This document shows, piece by piece, positions 9,096 through 19,255 of a stretch of DNA of 64,000 bases (positions are counted from its first letter, which is position 1; each line of letters opens with the position of its first letter). The DNA is taken from assembly GCA_036279355.1 (NCBI GenBank), contig DASUJH010000051.1, positions 79,357-143,356 on the forward strand, written 5' to 3'. This DNA is from Gemmatimonadales bacterium. Its GTDB lineage: Bacteria; Gemmatimonadota; Gemmatimonadetes; Gemmatimonadales; GWC2-71-9. The translations under genes and the position numbers were made by a program. The notes beneath the pieces were generated by a model. The model ran no database searches. It saw only the letters and a list, made by a program, of their open reading frames with translations, and was not told the origin of the DNA.

Positions 9096-9122
9096 TTGGC
9101 AGTCCTCGGCTACGAGTGCCAA
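9096..9122 (+). promoter_or_regulatory. CIRCE-like operator for HrcA
   Basis: TTGGCAGTC, exactly 9 spacer bases, then GAGTGCCAA. The known CIRCE consensus is TTAGCACTC-N9-GAGTGCTAA. The right arm matches 8 of 9 and the left arm 7 of 9, and the spacing is exact. It lies between the promoter and groES, so heat-shock repression by HrcA is the likely control. hrcA itself is not in the window. Confidence 0.75.
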
Positions 9123-9202
9123 GCGCCCTCAGGTGACTGGCGCCAAGTCATTGCGAGACAATTGGTTTTTCCGACTCATTTCACACGCTGTGGAGGTACG
9201 AG

Positions 9203-9517
9203 ATGGCGACGGCAACGAAGACCAAGAAGGACCTCAAGATCGTTCCCCTGGAGGACCGGGTAGTCATTTCCCCCACCGAGGAGACCGAGGCCATGCGGGG
9301 CGGCCTGTACATCCCGGACACCGCCAAGGAGAAGCCGACTCAGGGCCGGGTCATCGCTGTGGGGCCGGGCCGCTACGAGAAGGGTGCGCGGGTGCCGATG
9401 GAGGTCAAGGTCGGCGACGAGGTCATCTACGGCAAGTACAGCGGCACCAACTACACCCATGAGGGCGAAGAGTACGTCATCATCAAGGCGGCCGATGTGC
9501 TGGCCAAGCTGAGCTGA
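9203..9517 (+). CDS. groES: Co-chaperonin GroES (Cpn10)
   Basis: 104 residues, the usual size. PLEDRVVISPTEETE near the amino end, the mobile-loop region GGLYIPDTAKEKP and GKYSGTNY match Cpn10. It forms the heptameric lid of the GroEL folding chamber. A ribosome site (GGAGG) precedes ATG 9203. groEL follows by 57 bases. Confidence 0.97.
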   Translation: MATATKTKKDLKIVPLEDRVVISPTEETEAMRGGLYIPDTAKEKPTQGRVIAVGPGRYEKGARVPMEVKVGDEVIYGKYSGTNYTHEGEEYVIIKAADVLAKLS

Positions 9518-9571
9518 GCCGGCGTTCGCCTCCACCAACTTTCTGCGCAGCACCTACCTAAGGAGATCTGA

Positions 9572-11206
<1,635 letters not shown>

Positions 11207-11232
11207 GCCCGGCTTTCCGCACCGTTCAGACG

Positions 11233-11264
11233 CGACGCCCCGGCCGAGATCGGCCGGGGCGTCG
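11233..11264 (+). terminator. Intrinsic terminator hairpin after groEL
   Basis: Perfect 14-base stem (CGACGCCCCGGCCG with its complement) around an AGAT loop, followed by a weak T-rich stretch (TGTTTC). The stem is very stable, but the U-tract is poor, as in many GC-rich genomes. Confidence 0.65.
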
Positions 11265-11317
11265 TGTTTCGCTCCGGTTTTCCGTTCTCTAAGTGAGGCA
11301 CAACAACGAGGACGGAC

Positions 11318-12538
11318 ATGCGACGGTTTTCGCTCGGTTCCGGCACGGCGTTGGCCGTGCTCCTGTTGGTCGCAGTTTCGGCCGCCGCGCCAGCGGCCGC
11401 GCAGACGCCTTTGCTGGAGCTGCAACGCAGCGATTCCACCGATGTGCTCCATGTGAACGACGACGGCGGGTTCTCCGCGGCGGGCGCAGTCGGTGCGGGC
11501 GCAATTCCGGCGAGCGGCCGGGGCACCCGGTTCATGTGGTATCCCGGAAAGGCGGTGCTCCGCGTCGGGAGCGTGGATGGCTCGCAGTGGGACGATGCCA
11601 ACGTCGGCCGGTTCTCGTTTGCGTTCGGTGACCGAACCGTTGCCAGCGGCGAGCATTCGCTGGCCCTTGGCAACTTTTCATCGGCCAAGGGCGATGGTTC
11701 CATCGCGTTGAACCAGGCGGTAGCAAGCGGGGTCAATGCTGTTGCAATCGGCCCCGGCACTGCCGCGAGTGGGCTGAGTTCTATGGCGCTTGGCCTTCAG
11801 TCCGTTGCGAGCGCGGAGCTCGCCATCGCAATGGGTCTTCGCACGGTCGCGAGCGGCCAGCGCGCGGTGGCGATTGGGAGCGATACCAAGGCGAGCGAGT
11901 TTGCGGCCACGGCGACCGGCAACAACACGACGGCGAGTGGACAGTTTTCCACGGCGATGGGCACCGGATCGAGGGCCATGGGCGCCGGGTCAGTCGCAAT
12001 GGGCACGAAGGCGACAGCCGTTGGAGATGGCAGTTTCGCCTTCGCCGATGGGTCCGGTAAGGGCGTGAGCGCGGAGAACGCCAATCAGTTCGTGGTGCGC
12101 GCCAGCGGCGGCTACGTCTTCTATTCCTCCACCGATCAGACTCGCGGCTGCTTCATCCCGCCCGGCGAGAGCATCTCGTGCGCGTCGAGCCGGCTGGTAA
12201 AGGAACGCTTCGAGCCGCTCGACGCGGACACGGTGCTGGCCAAGGTGGCGCGGCTGCCCATCCAGGCCTGGAGCTATCGTGGCAACAAGGCTCGGCACGT
12301 GGGCCCGGTCGCCGAGGACTTCTACGCGGCCTTTGGCCTCGGTACGGGACCGCGCACGGTTTCATTCATAGACACCGGCGGAATCAGCCTCGTCGCAGTT
12401 CAGGTGCTCGAGCGGCGCACGGCCGCGCTGCGTTCTGAGAATGCCGCGCTCCGCGCGGAGCTCGATTCGTTGCGTGAGGCGGTGCGAGCGCTGGCCGCGG
12501 CCCAGGCCGCGTCCCGCCGGGCCGAGCCGCACCAATGA
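11318..12538 (+). CDS. Secreted YadA-head-repeat protein with peptidase S74 domain
   Basis: 406 residues. Residues 1-29 are a signal peptide. About residues 100-245 hold roughly ten 14-residue repeats of the form ASGxxSxAxGxxT, the left-handed beta-roll of trimeric YadA/Hia heads. Residues 288-370 resemble the intramolecular chaperone (peptidase S74) of phage tail fibres, with SSRLVKERFEPL. Ser290 and Lys295 have the spacing of the self-cleaving dyad. Residues 365-400 form a short coiled coil. No YadA membrane anchor is present, so how it stays at the surface is unclear. ATG 11318 is the first start. Confidence 0.82.
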   Translation: MRRFSLGSGTALAVLLLVAVSAAAPAAAQTPLLELQRSDSTDVLHVNDDGGFSAAGAVGAGAIPASGRGTRFMWYPGKAVLRVGSVDGSQWDDANVGRFSFAFGDRTVASGEHSLALGNFSSAKGDGSIALNQAVASGVNAVAIGPGTAASGLSSMALGLQSVASAELAIAMGLRTVASGQRAVAIGSDTKASEFAATATGNNTTASGQFSTAMGTGSRAMGAGSVAMGTKATAVGDGSFAFADGSGKGVSAENANQFVVRASGGYVFYSSTDQTRGCFIPPGESISCASSRLVKERFEPLDADTVLAKVARLPIQAWSYRGNKARHVGPVAEDFYAAFGLGTGPRTVSFIDTGGISLVAVQVLERRTAALRSENAALRAELDSLREAVRALAAAQAASRRAEPHQ

Positions 12539-13134
12539 TACGGATACGAGTGCGTTCGGCGGGGCGCCTCGCACTGGCAGCCGCACTCGCGACCGGGTGT
12601 GGGGGTGGCGCCGGTAGCGACGTGACAGGCCCACCGGACGCACGGCCGGTCGCGCACGTTGAAATCACCCCTGCTTCGGCAACGGTCGCCGTAGGCCGGA
12701 CGCTCCAGCTCGAGGCGGTGACCAAGGCGAGCGATGGGAGCACGCTCGACGGCCGCGCCGTCGCTTGGGTGACGAGCAATGGCAGCGTGGCGGGGGTGGA
12801 CCGCACCGGCAACGTCACGGGAGTCGCCGTGGGGACGGCGCACGTCACGGCCACGAGCGAAAAGGTGAGCGCAACCGCCGCCGTGACCGTCACCGCGACG
12901 GCGGCCGAGCACGTGTTGCGAACCTGGGTCGGTGGCGCGGCGGGCGGGCCGGCGAACTGGTCGCTTGCGGCGAATTGGAAACCCGCGGGTGTTCCGGGCG
13001 CGCTCGACACTGCTTTGGTGGCGGCGACGTCCGCACCGGCGGAATTGAGCGAGGACGTGCAGGTCGCCCGGCTGATCGTGGCCGGCGGCACGCTGCGCGA
13101 TGCCGGTCACATACTGCTCGTGAAGCAGCCCTGA
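12535..13134 (+). CDS. Lipoprotein with bacterial Ig-like (Big_2) domain
   Basis: 199 residues. A lipoprotein signal ends at ALATGC (Cys about residue 22). Residues 35-120 look like a Big_2 domain: VEITPASATVAVGRTLQLEA, then VTSNGSVAGVD and GVAVGTAHVTATS. About 75 residues follow, starting TWVGGAAGGPANWSLAANW, a pattern found in autotransporter-like and cell-surface proteins. It overlaps the upstream gene by ATGA, so the two probably act together at the cell surface. Confidence 0.75.
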   Translation: MIRIRVRSAGRLALAAALATGCGGGAGSDVTGPPDARPVAHVEITPASATVAVGRTLQLEAVTKASDGSTLDGRAVAWVTSNGSVAGVDRTGNVTGVAVGTAHVTATSEKVSATAAVTVTATAAEHVLRTWVGGAAGGPANWSLAANWKPAGVPGALDTALVAATSAPAELSEDVQVARLIVAGGTLRDAGHILLVKQP

Positions 13135-13176
13135 GCGCTGGGTCGGCGCCGCGGGCCGTAGTGTCGCCGGTGCCGC

Positions 13177-13746
13177 TCAGGTCGGCGGCTGGGCGGCCTC
13201 GATTGGCGCGAAGAGTGTCTCGAGCGTGAGAGTGAAAACGGTGGCCGCCCCGGCGGGCCGCCAGGTGAGCGCGTCGCGCTCGATCCGCGGGAAGCGGTCC
13301 TCGGGCGTCCACACCTCCACCTGCCGCGCATCGCCGTCCACCAGCCAGAGGCAGGGCACGCCGGCCTCCTGGTAGCGCCGGCGTTTGAGGAAGCGGTCGG
13401 CGCGTGCGGTGGACGGGCTCAGCACCTCGGCCACGAGCAGGAGCGTCCGCATCCGGGTCCAATCGAAAGTCGCGGCTTCGCCGATCGGCACGACGAATAC
13501 GTCAGGCTGCACCAGCACGTCGGGCCCCCACGAAATGTCGGCCGGCGCCATCATCACGTGGCCGATGCGCTCGGTCTCGAGGTATCGGTGGATCGCCATG
13601 GCCAACCGGAACGCGAGCTCCTGGTGCCAGGCCCGCGGTGCCGGGCTCACCAGGAGTTCCCCGTATACTACCTCGTAGCGATTGCCGTCGTCCGGCAGCG
13701 CCCGGACCATGTCGGCGGTGTAGTAAAGGGGGGCGGGCATGCCCAT
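13177..13746 (-). CDS. Uma2-family (DUF820) restriction-endonuclease-like protein
   Basis: 189 residues from the ATG at 13746. Typical Uma2 marks are LPDDGNRYEVVYGELLVSP, the PD element SWGPDVLVQPDVFVV, and LVAEVLSPSTARADRFLKRRRY, whose Glu and Lys form the PD-(D/E)xK active site. The family is common in cyanobacteria and other environmental bacteria, often in many copies, and its biological role is unknown. It sits alone behind a hairpin and is convergent with the Big_2 lipoprotein. Confidence 0.88.
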   Translation of the reverse strand: MGMPAPLYYTADMVRALPDDGNRYEVVYGELLVSPAPRAWHQELAFRLAMAIHRYLETERIGHVMMAPADISWGPDVLVQPDVFVVPIGEAATFDWTRMRTLLLVAEVLSPSTARADRFLKRRRYQEAGVPCLWLVDGDARQVEVWTPEDRFPRIERDALTWRPAGAATVFTLTLETLFAPIEAAQPPT

Positions 13747-13843
13747 AAGCTGGTCTCGGCGGCGAAGGGGGCGCAAGGCGGCATGCGCCAAGGTGCGCTC
13801 GCGTGGTTGCCACTGCAGCACCGGATTCGCGCACGACGGATTG

Positions 13844-13879
13844 AGAAAACGCTCCCGGCAGAAGCCCGGAGCGTTTTCT
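13844..13879 (-). terminator. Bidirectional intrinsic terminator
   Basis: Perfect 12-base stem, AGAAAACGCTCC paired with GGAGCGTTTTCT, around a 12-base loop. The AAAA/TTTT base of the stem gives a U-tract in both directions. It lies 29 bases past the stop of the broken RCC1 gene and upstream of uma2, on the minus strand. Confidence 0.75.
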
Positions 13880-13907
13880 TGCGTCAGGACGGTGACGGGC
13901 GCGCAGC

Positions 13908-14445
13908 TCACGGGCAGGCGCCGTTCACCAGGTGATCCGCCGCAAATTGGCTCTTGAACCCATCCTGGAACGACACGTTCAGGTTCTGGGCGATCGGGTC
14001 CAGCTGGACGATGCTGTATGTCGCGGTACCGCCGCCGAGCAGGGTCTGCACGACGTCGAGGAAGTCCCGCACTTTGAGGCCGTTGAGCTCCGGCAGGTCG
14101 GTGAAGCCGCACATCCGGTAGTCGCCGCACGGGTGCGGGAGACGAGCGGAGTCACCGGGTCCAAGGACGGGGAGGGGTTCCCGAGATCAAAATCGCCCTC
14201 GAAGAATGTCTCGCCGAAGTCCACATTGAGCTTCAAGGCTGTCACGTTGCCGCCGAATACCCCCGACGGGGTCGCCGTTGGGTCGCCCTGATCGGTAAGG
14301 AGTGGTGCGGGCGCCCCGCACGCCGGGAGATAGCCAAGGACGTCCGAAGCAGCCAAGAAGCGAATGCTGAGGCCAGAAGACCCGGGGATGCCAACTTCGA
14401 GGAGTCCGAAGCGTTCGAGATGCCCCTGAGACCTTGCGAAAGGCT
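13908..14445 (-). pseudogene. Frameshifted carboxy-terminal domain of the RCC1 lipoprotein gene
   Basis: Protein-like sequence continues past the RCC1 repeats, but in two other frames. Reading leftward, about 14445 to 14125 encodes a stretch containing YLPACGAPAPLLTD and GVFGGNVTALKLNVDF. From about 14125 to 13908 a third frame encodes CGFTDLPELNGLKVRDFLDV, LLGGGTATYSI and SQFAADHLVNGACP. Together they resemble a carboxy-terminal module I recall from secreted bacterial surface proteins (a GVFGGQV...LNVDF part, then LxGLTVxxxLxxAnxxLGGG). Each join needs one missing base. Either the gene is decaying or the assembly has errors. Confidence 0.6.
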
Positions 14446-15384
14446 CACCGGCACGACGCCAGGAGTGTCGAACGAAGTCCCGTTGCCGAGCTGGCCCCGG
14501 TCGTTCCTGCCCGAGCACCAGGTACCGCGCGCGCTTGCACCGCAAACGTGCCCGGCGCCTGCGCTGATTGCGCTGGCGGTGAAGCCGCTCCGCACCGTCG
14601 GCGGGTTCTGGTCCCAACAAATCACCTGGTCGCCACCTTTGACCACGCCGCAACTGAAATCGCTGCCGCTGGCGATCGCGCTCAACGCGTAGTCGCCCGA
14701 CACGGCGACCGGGCTCGTGGTCGCGGCACTTCCGTTGCCGAGGGCGCCCGCGCCCCAGCAGAGCGCCCGGCCCGCCTTGGTGAGCCCGCAGGTATGCTTG
14801 GCGCCGGTGCTGATCGCTGTAAAGGCGTGGCCGCCCTCGACCGCGGCCGGCGTCCGGCGTTCGGTGGTGCTACCATCGCCGACTTGCCCCGCGTCGTTGT
14901 TGCCCCAGCACAGCGCCTGAGCGGATTGGGTGATGCCGCAGGTGTGACTCCCTCCGTCCCCGTTCGCCGCCGGCGGCGGGAACGTCGCGCTCACGCTCAC
15001 GGACGTGAACGCATTGCCGCCCGAGACCGCGACCGGCACGATGCTGGCCGTCGTCGTCCCGTTCCCCGCATGACCGCGCGTGTTCCGTCCCCAGCAGGCG
15101 ATTCGGCCATCCTGGAGCACGCCGCAAGTGAGAAACGCGCCGGCGCTCACGCTCTGAAAGCGCAGCCCGCCGAGCACCGGCACAGGTGTGGTCCGGTCGT
15201 GCAGCGTGCCGTCACCCAACTTGCCGAACGTGTTGGCTCCCCAGCAGAACGCCCTGCCACTCTTGTCCACCCCGCAGGTATGGTCGAGACTGGCGCTCAC
15301 CGATGCCAGGGCAAAGCCGGTCACCGCGCTCGACTTCACCGCGCTCGGACCGGACTCCGGCCCGGGGGGGGGCGCCGGCATCAT
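14242..15384 (-). CDS. RCC1-repeat (beta-propeller) protein, detached from its export signal
   Basis: The open frame encodes about six RCC1-type blades, each with a CGV/CGL...CWG core and a GxLGxGT ending (for example GRAFCWGANTFGKLGDGT). Such propellers are common in secreted lipoproteins of environmental bacteria, and ligands are usually unknown. Blades end near 14445; the rest down to 14242 is out of frame. The first methionines (15384, 15381) are not a natural start: a lipoprotein signal lies just upstream in another frame, across a G9 tract. All three breaks fall in this one gene. Confidence 0.7.
   Translation of the reverse strand: MMPAPPPGPESGPSAVKSSAVTGFALASVSASLDHTCGVDKSGRAFCWGANTFGKLGDGTLHDRTTPVPVLGGLRFQSVSAGAFLTCGVLQDGRIACWGRNTRGHAGNGTTTASIVPVAVSGGNAFTSVSVSATFPPPAANGDGGSHTCGITQSAQALCWGNNDAGQVGDGSTTERRTPAAVEGGHAFTAISTGAKHTCGLTKAGRALCWGAGALGNGSAATTSPVAVSGDYALSAIASGSDFSCGVVKGGDQVICWDQNPPTVRSGFTASAISAGAGHVCGASARGTWCSGRNDRGQLGNGTSFDTPGVVPVSLSQGLRGISNASDSSKLASPGLLASAFASWLLRTSLAISRRAGRPHHSLPIRATQRRPRRGYSAAT
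15364..15372. repeat. G9/C9 homopolymer at the frame break
   Basis: Nine G on the plus strand (nine C in the gene). With eight C the lipoprotein signal would run straight into the RCC1 frame, with nine it does not. Such a tract can change length by slippage in replication or be misread in sequencing. Confidence 0.85.
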
Positions 15385-15514
15385 GGCAACCGGAGAGGGC
15401 CAGCAGCAGCGTCAGGGCGCTCGAGATGGCGGCGAGATTCCAGCGGGTGCGGATGCTGGTGCTGACCAACGGCGCGGTTCGGGCGCGCGGGTCGGCGGTG
15501 CGAATGCTCGGCAT
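15373..15514 (-). pseudogene. Lipoprotein signal peptide segment of the RCC1 gene
   Basis: ATG 15514, with CGGAG about 9 bases upstream, encodes MPSIRTADPRARTAP, a hydrophobic stretch and the lipobox LALSGC, then HDAGAPP at the C9 tract. It is the natural amino end of the RCC1 protein but is one base out of frame with it. If joined, the product would be an outer-membrane or periplasmic lipoprotein. Confidence 0.65.
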
Positions 15515-15762
15515 GGGCCGGCTCCGAGAAGTTGGGGGTCGCTGAAGACGGCGGTGGCGTCGCATGCATGCCTCGCGAGCGTGGGAGCATCTGGATATAC
15601 GCGGAACCCCGACGGCACGACACGCATGGCGCGGCACGGATCGCGCTCCTTGCGCGCCGGACCAGCACGGCTGAGGCGTTGCCGGCCGCTTTGACCTGCC
15701 GCGCCCCGGCGCACATATTCTGCTCGACCACGCCTCACCACACCCGAGCCCCGGCGAGGACG

Positions 15763-16338
15763 ATGTCGCTGGACGCGCCCATCGGCGAGCTCGTGCGTAC
15801 CGCAGACTCCGGGAACCCGGAGGCGGTGCGCACGCTGTTCGCGGAGCTCTATCGCGAGCTGCATGCGATCGCCGCGCGCGAGCTGCGCCGCGCGAACCCC
15901 GCCGCGACGCTCAGCACGACCACGCTGCTCCACGAGGCGTTCCTCAGGCTCTCGGCCCGGGACGATCTCCGCTTCACGAGCCAAGCGCACTTTCTCGCCT
16001 ACGCCTGCACGTCCATGCGGCGCCTCCTGATCGACTTTGCGCGCTGCCGTCGCGCGCAGAAGCGGGGCGGTGAATTCGTCATCACGACCCTGCCGCCCGA
16101 TGCCGGTGCCGCAGCGGACGCGGACGCATTCGCGGGCGATCGTCTCGATCAGCTCAACGAGGCGCTCGACAGCCTGGCCGAAGTGGAGCCGGTGTTGGCG
16201 CAGCTCGTCGACCTCCACGTCTTCTGCGGCGTGTCGCTGGTGGAAGCCGCCGCGCTGCGTGGGGTGACCGATCGGACCGTGCAGCGGGACTGGCAGAAGG
16301 CGAGATTGCTGCTGCATGCCGTGCTCGGCCGCGCCTGA
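15763..16338 (+). CDS. ECF-type RNA polymerase sigma factor
   Basis: 191 residues. Region 2 runs about residues 20-90 (LFAELYRELHAIAARELRR, then TLLHEAFLRL and the helix HFLAYACTSMRRLLIDFAR). Region 4 lies at the carboxy end (VLAQLVDLHVFCGVSLVEAA, then a helix-turn-helix with TDRTVQRDWQKAR). This matches the TIGR02999-type ECF group, often paired with a serine/threonine kinase, as here 17 bases downstream. No anti-sigma gene is visible. Phosphorylation by the kinase may control it (inference). Confidence 0.92.
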   Translation: MSLDAPIGELVRTADSGNPEAVRTLFAELYRELHAIAARELRRANPAATLSTTTLLHEAFLRLSARDDLRFTSQAHFLAYACTSMRRLLIDFARCRRAQKRGGEFVITTLPPDAGAAADADAFAGDRLDQLNEALDSLAEVEPVLAQLVDLHVFCGVSLVEAAALRGVTDRTVQRDWQKARLLLHAVLGRA

Positions 16339-16355
16339 GCGCCGTCTCACTCACC

Positions 16356-19133
16356 ATGCAACCCGACACCCGAGCCACGACACGAGATCTCCTCCGGCGG
16401 ATCTCGCCGTTGCTCGACGACGTCCTCGCACTCGAGCCGGACCAACGGGCGGGATGGCTGGACCGGCTTCGGTCCGAAGAGCCGGAGCTGGCGGGCAGGT
16501 TGGAGTCGCTGCTCGGCTGCCAGCATGGCGCCGAGACCGGTCTTTTCGTTGGCGCCGGCCTTTGGACCGAATTGCTCGGCCCCACCCCGGGCGCGGGCCG
16601 GCGCGTGGGCGCCTACACGCTCGAGCGCCCACTCGGGCAGGGCGGGATGGGCACGGTGTGGCTCGGACAGCGGAGTGACGGCCGCTTTGATGGCGCGGCG
16701 GCGATCAAGTTTCTGAACTTTCCGTTGCTGAGCCCGACCGGGCGCGAGCGCTTCCGGCGGGAGGGGACGCTTCTCGCGCGGCTCACGCACCCCGGCATCG
16801 CGCGCCTCATCGATGCCGGGGTGAGCGATGACGACCAGCCGTTTCTCGTGCTCGAATACATCGACGGCCGACACCTCGAGCGCTACTGCGACGAGGAGCA
16901 CCTGCCGCCGGATCGCCGGCTTCGTCTGTTCCTGGAGGTGCTCGGCGCGGTGGAGCATGCGCACGCCAATCTGATCATCCACCGCGACCTCAAGCCGTCG
17001 AACATCCTGGTCACGCGCGAAGGCCGGACGAAGCTGCTTGATTTCGGCATCGCCAAACTGCTCAATAGCGAGGGGGAGGCGGCAGGGCACGCCACGCGCA
17101 GCGAATCCGGCACCCGGGCGCTCACGCCGGAGTACGCGGCCCCCGAGCAGGTGGCGGGTGGACCGGTGACGGTCGCGACCGACATCTACGCGCTCGGCGT
17201 CGTGCTCTACGTTTTACTCGCGGGCCGCCATCCCACCGGCGCGGGCTGCCGCTCGGCGGCCGAGCACCTGCGCGCGATCGCCGATACCGAACCGCCGCGC
17301 TTGAGTGCGGCCGTCCCCCACCGGCTCGGCCGGCTCTATGCCGGCGATCTCGACAACATCGTGGCCAGGGCGCTCAAGAAGCGGCCGGAAGAGCGCTACG
17401 CCTCAGTGGGAGCGTTCGCGGGCGACATCCGCCGCTATCTAAACCACGAAACGGTGAGTGCCCGCCCGGATTCGCTGCACTATCGGGCGGCGAAATTCGT
17501 CCGCCGCAACCGGGTACCGGTTGTGCTCGCGGCGCTCGTGGCGCTAGCGCTCGCGGGCGGCGTGGCCGGCACCGTCGTGCAGGCGCGCCGCGCCGTGCGC
17601 TACGCGGCGCGCGCGGGCAGGGCGGCGACGGCGGCGGTGGACCAGCGGAACTTCGCGCTGCGCCAGCTCTCGCGCGCCGAGGCGATCAACGAGCTGAACG
17701 CGTTCGTGCTTGCCGATGCGGCGCCCTCCGGCAAGCCGTTCATGGTCGGCGATCTGCTGGCGCGGGCTGACAGCATCGTGGATCGGGAGCGCGCCGAGAC
17801 GGACGGGAACCGTGTCGAGATGCTAGTCGCGATCGGACGCCAATACTCCGAGCTGGAGGAGCAGGAGACCGCGCGCACGGTACTCCAGCGCGCCTATGAT
17901 CTCTCGATCGGCTTGCACGAGCGCCTGCCCCGCGCGCGGGCGGCCTGCGCCTTGGGCGCGGAGCTGGGCCGGTCCGGCGAGGCCGCATCGGGGGAGCGGC
18001 TGGTGCGCGAAGGGCTGGCGCAGCTTCCGGACGAGCCGCAATACGCGACGGGGCGCGTCTTCTGCCTGCTGCTGGGAAGTATGATCGCGCGCGAGGCGGG
18101 CCACGCCGAGAGCGGCGTTCAACGCGCGGATTCCGCGTGGCAACTGGTCGCCCGGATGCCGTTGCCGCCGGCCGTGCTCACGCTGCACGCGCTGATCGAC
18201 CGGGCCGAATCTTACCGCGTCGCCAACCAGGACCGAGCCGCCGAATCGGCGTTCCAGCGCGCGTTCGCGCAGCTCAAGGCGCTGGGCCGCGAGAACACGC
18301 AGACGGCGGGCACACTCCTCAACGACTGGGCGCTCACGCTCTACGACATGGGCCGCCCGCGCGAGGCGGAGCAGCTCTTCCGGCGGGCCATCCGGATCGC
18401 GAGCCCCGACGGCCGCGACAGCCTCGTGTCGCCGATGTTGCTCACCAATCTCGCCCGGGCGCTCATGGTGCTCGACCGGCGTCCCGAGGCCATCACCTAC
18501 GCGCGGAATGCCTACGCCCGGAGCCGCAAGGCGGGCGACGGGATCGTCACCAACCAATCGCTGCTGCTGCTGCACGAGCTGTATCGCGATACGGGCAACC
18601 TGGCCGGCGCGGAGCGGACGCTCGCGGAGGTGGAGCCGCGGCTGCGCAAGGCGCTGCCGGCCGGCCATTACGTTTTCGCGGTGCTCGTCTCGCACCGCGC
18701 GATGCTGGCCCTGGCGCGCGGCAATCTGGACTCCGCGCTGGTGCTGTCGGATCGGGCAATCGCGATGGCGGACAGCACGGAGGGCGCTGTTTTCGCGTTG
18801 CTGCTGCGGCGCCGGGCGGACATCGACGTTCGGCTCCGTCGCGACGTGGCGGCGCTCGACGACATCCGCCGGGCGATCGAGCTCACGAAGGCGCGGATCG
18901 AGCCCCGCACGCCGTCGGACGTGCTGGGCGTCGAGTATGTCATTCTCGGTCGCGCGCTCTTAGCGGCAGGCCGGCGCGGTGGGGCGGCCGTGGCCTTCGA
19001 TTCGGCGCAGAGTCACCTGCAGCGGACCCTCGGTCCCGACCACCCGAAGACCCGCGAGGCCGCCAAGCTTGCCGCCGGCGCTCGCGGCGCCGATGCGCAT
19101 CCGCACACTGCGGACTCGTCGCGCAAGCGTTGA
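16356..19133 (+). CDS. Membrane serine/threonine kinase with TPR-like sensor region
   Basis: 925 residues. Residues 1-75 form a helical amino-terminal extension. The kinase domain spans about 86-375: glycine loop LGQGGMGTVWLG (93-104), Lys118, HRDLKPSN (209-216) and DFG (229-231), all intact. A transmembrane helix lies near 385-410, followed by about 500 helical residues with TPR-type repeats, probably outside the membrane. The close link to the ECF sigma factor suggests one signalling unit, with the kinase output acting on the sigma factor or its regulon (inference). The typical PASTA domains are absent. Confidence 0.93.
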   Translation: MQPDTRATTRDLLRRISPLLDDVLALEPDQRAGWLDRLRSEEPELAGRLESLLGCQHGAETGLFVGAGLWTELLGPTPGAGRRVGAYTLERPLGQGGMGTVWLGQRSDGRFDGAAAIKFLNFPLLSPTGRERFRREGTLLARLTHPGIARLIDAGVSDDDQPFLVLEYIDGRHLERYCDEEHLPPDRRLRLFLEVLGAVEHAHANLIIHRDLKPSNILVTREGRTKLLDFGIAKLLNSEGEAAGHATRSESGTRALTPEYAAPEQVAGGPVTVATDIYALGVVLYVLLAGRHPTGAGCRSAAEHLRAIADTEPPRLSAAVPHRLGRLYAGDLDNIVARALKKRPEERYASVGAFAGDIRRYLNHETVSARPDSLHYRAAKFVRRNRVPVVLAALVALALAGGVAGTVVQARRAVRYAARAGRAATAAVDQRNFALRQLSRAEAINELNAFVLADAAPSGKPFMVGDLLARADSIVDRERAETDGNRVEMLVAIGRQYSELEEQETARTVLQRAYDLSIGLHERLPRARAACALGAELGRSGEAASGERLVREGLAQLPDEPQYATGRVFCLLLGSMIAREAGHAESGVQRADSAWQLVARMPLPPAVLTLHALIDRAESYRVANQDRAAESAFQRAFAQLKALGRENTQTAGTLLNDWALTLYDMGRPREAEQLFRRAIRIASPDGRDSLVSPMLLTNLARALMVLDRRPEAITYARNAYARSRKAGDGIVTNQSLLLLHELYRDTGNLAGAERTLAEVEPRLRKALPAGHYVFAVLVSHRAMLALARGNLDSALVLSDRAIAMADSTEGAVFALLLRRRADIDVRLRRDVAALDDIRRAIELTKARIEPRTPSDVLGVEYVILGRALLAAGRRGGAAVAFDSAQSHLQRTLGPDHPKTREAAKLAAGARGADAHPHTADSSRKR

Positions 19134-19255
19134 CGTACGTCCGCGCCGGGCACCAGCTCGCCGCTGCTCCTCGGAATGCGACGTCCGGATAAATTGGTGC
19201 AAGGATTCGACGAACGCCGTCGAGTTGCGGCCGGAGCCCGATGTCGAGGACACGC

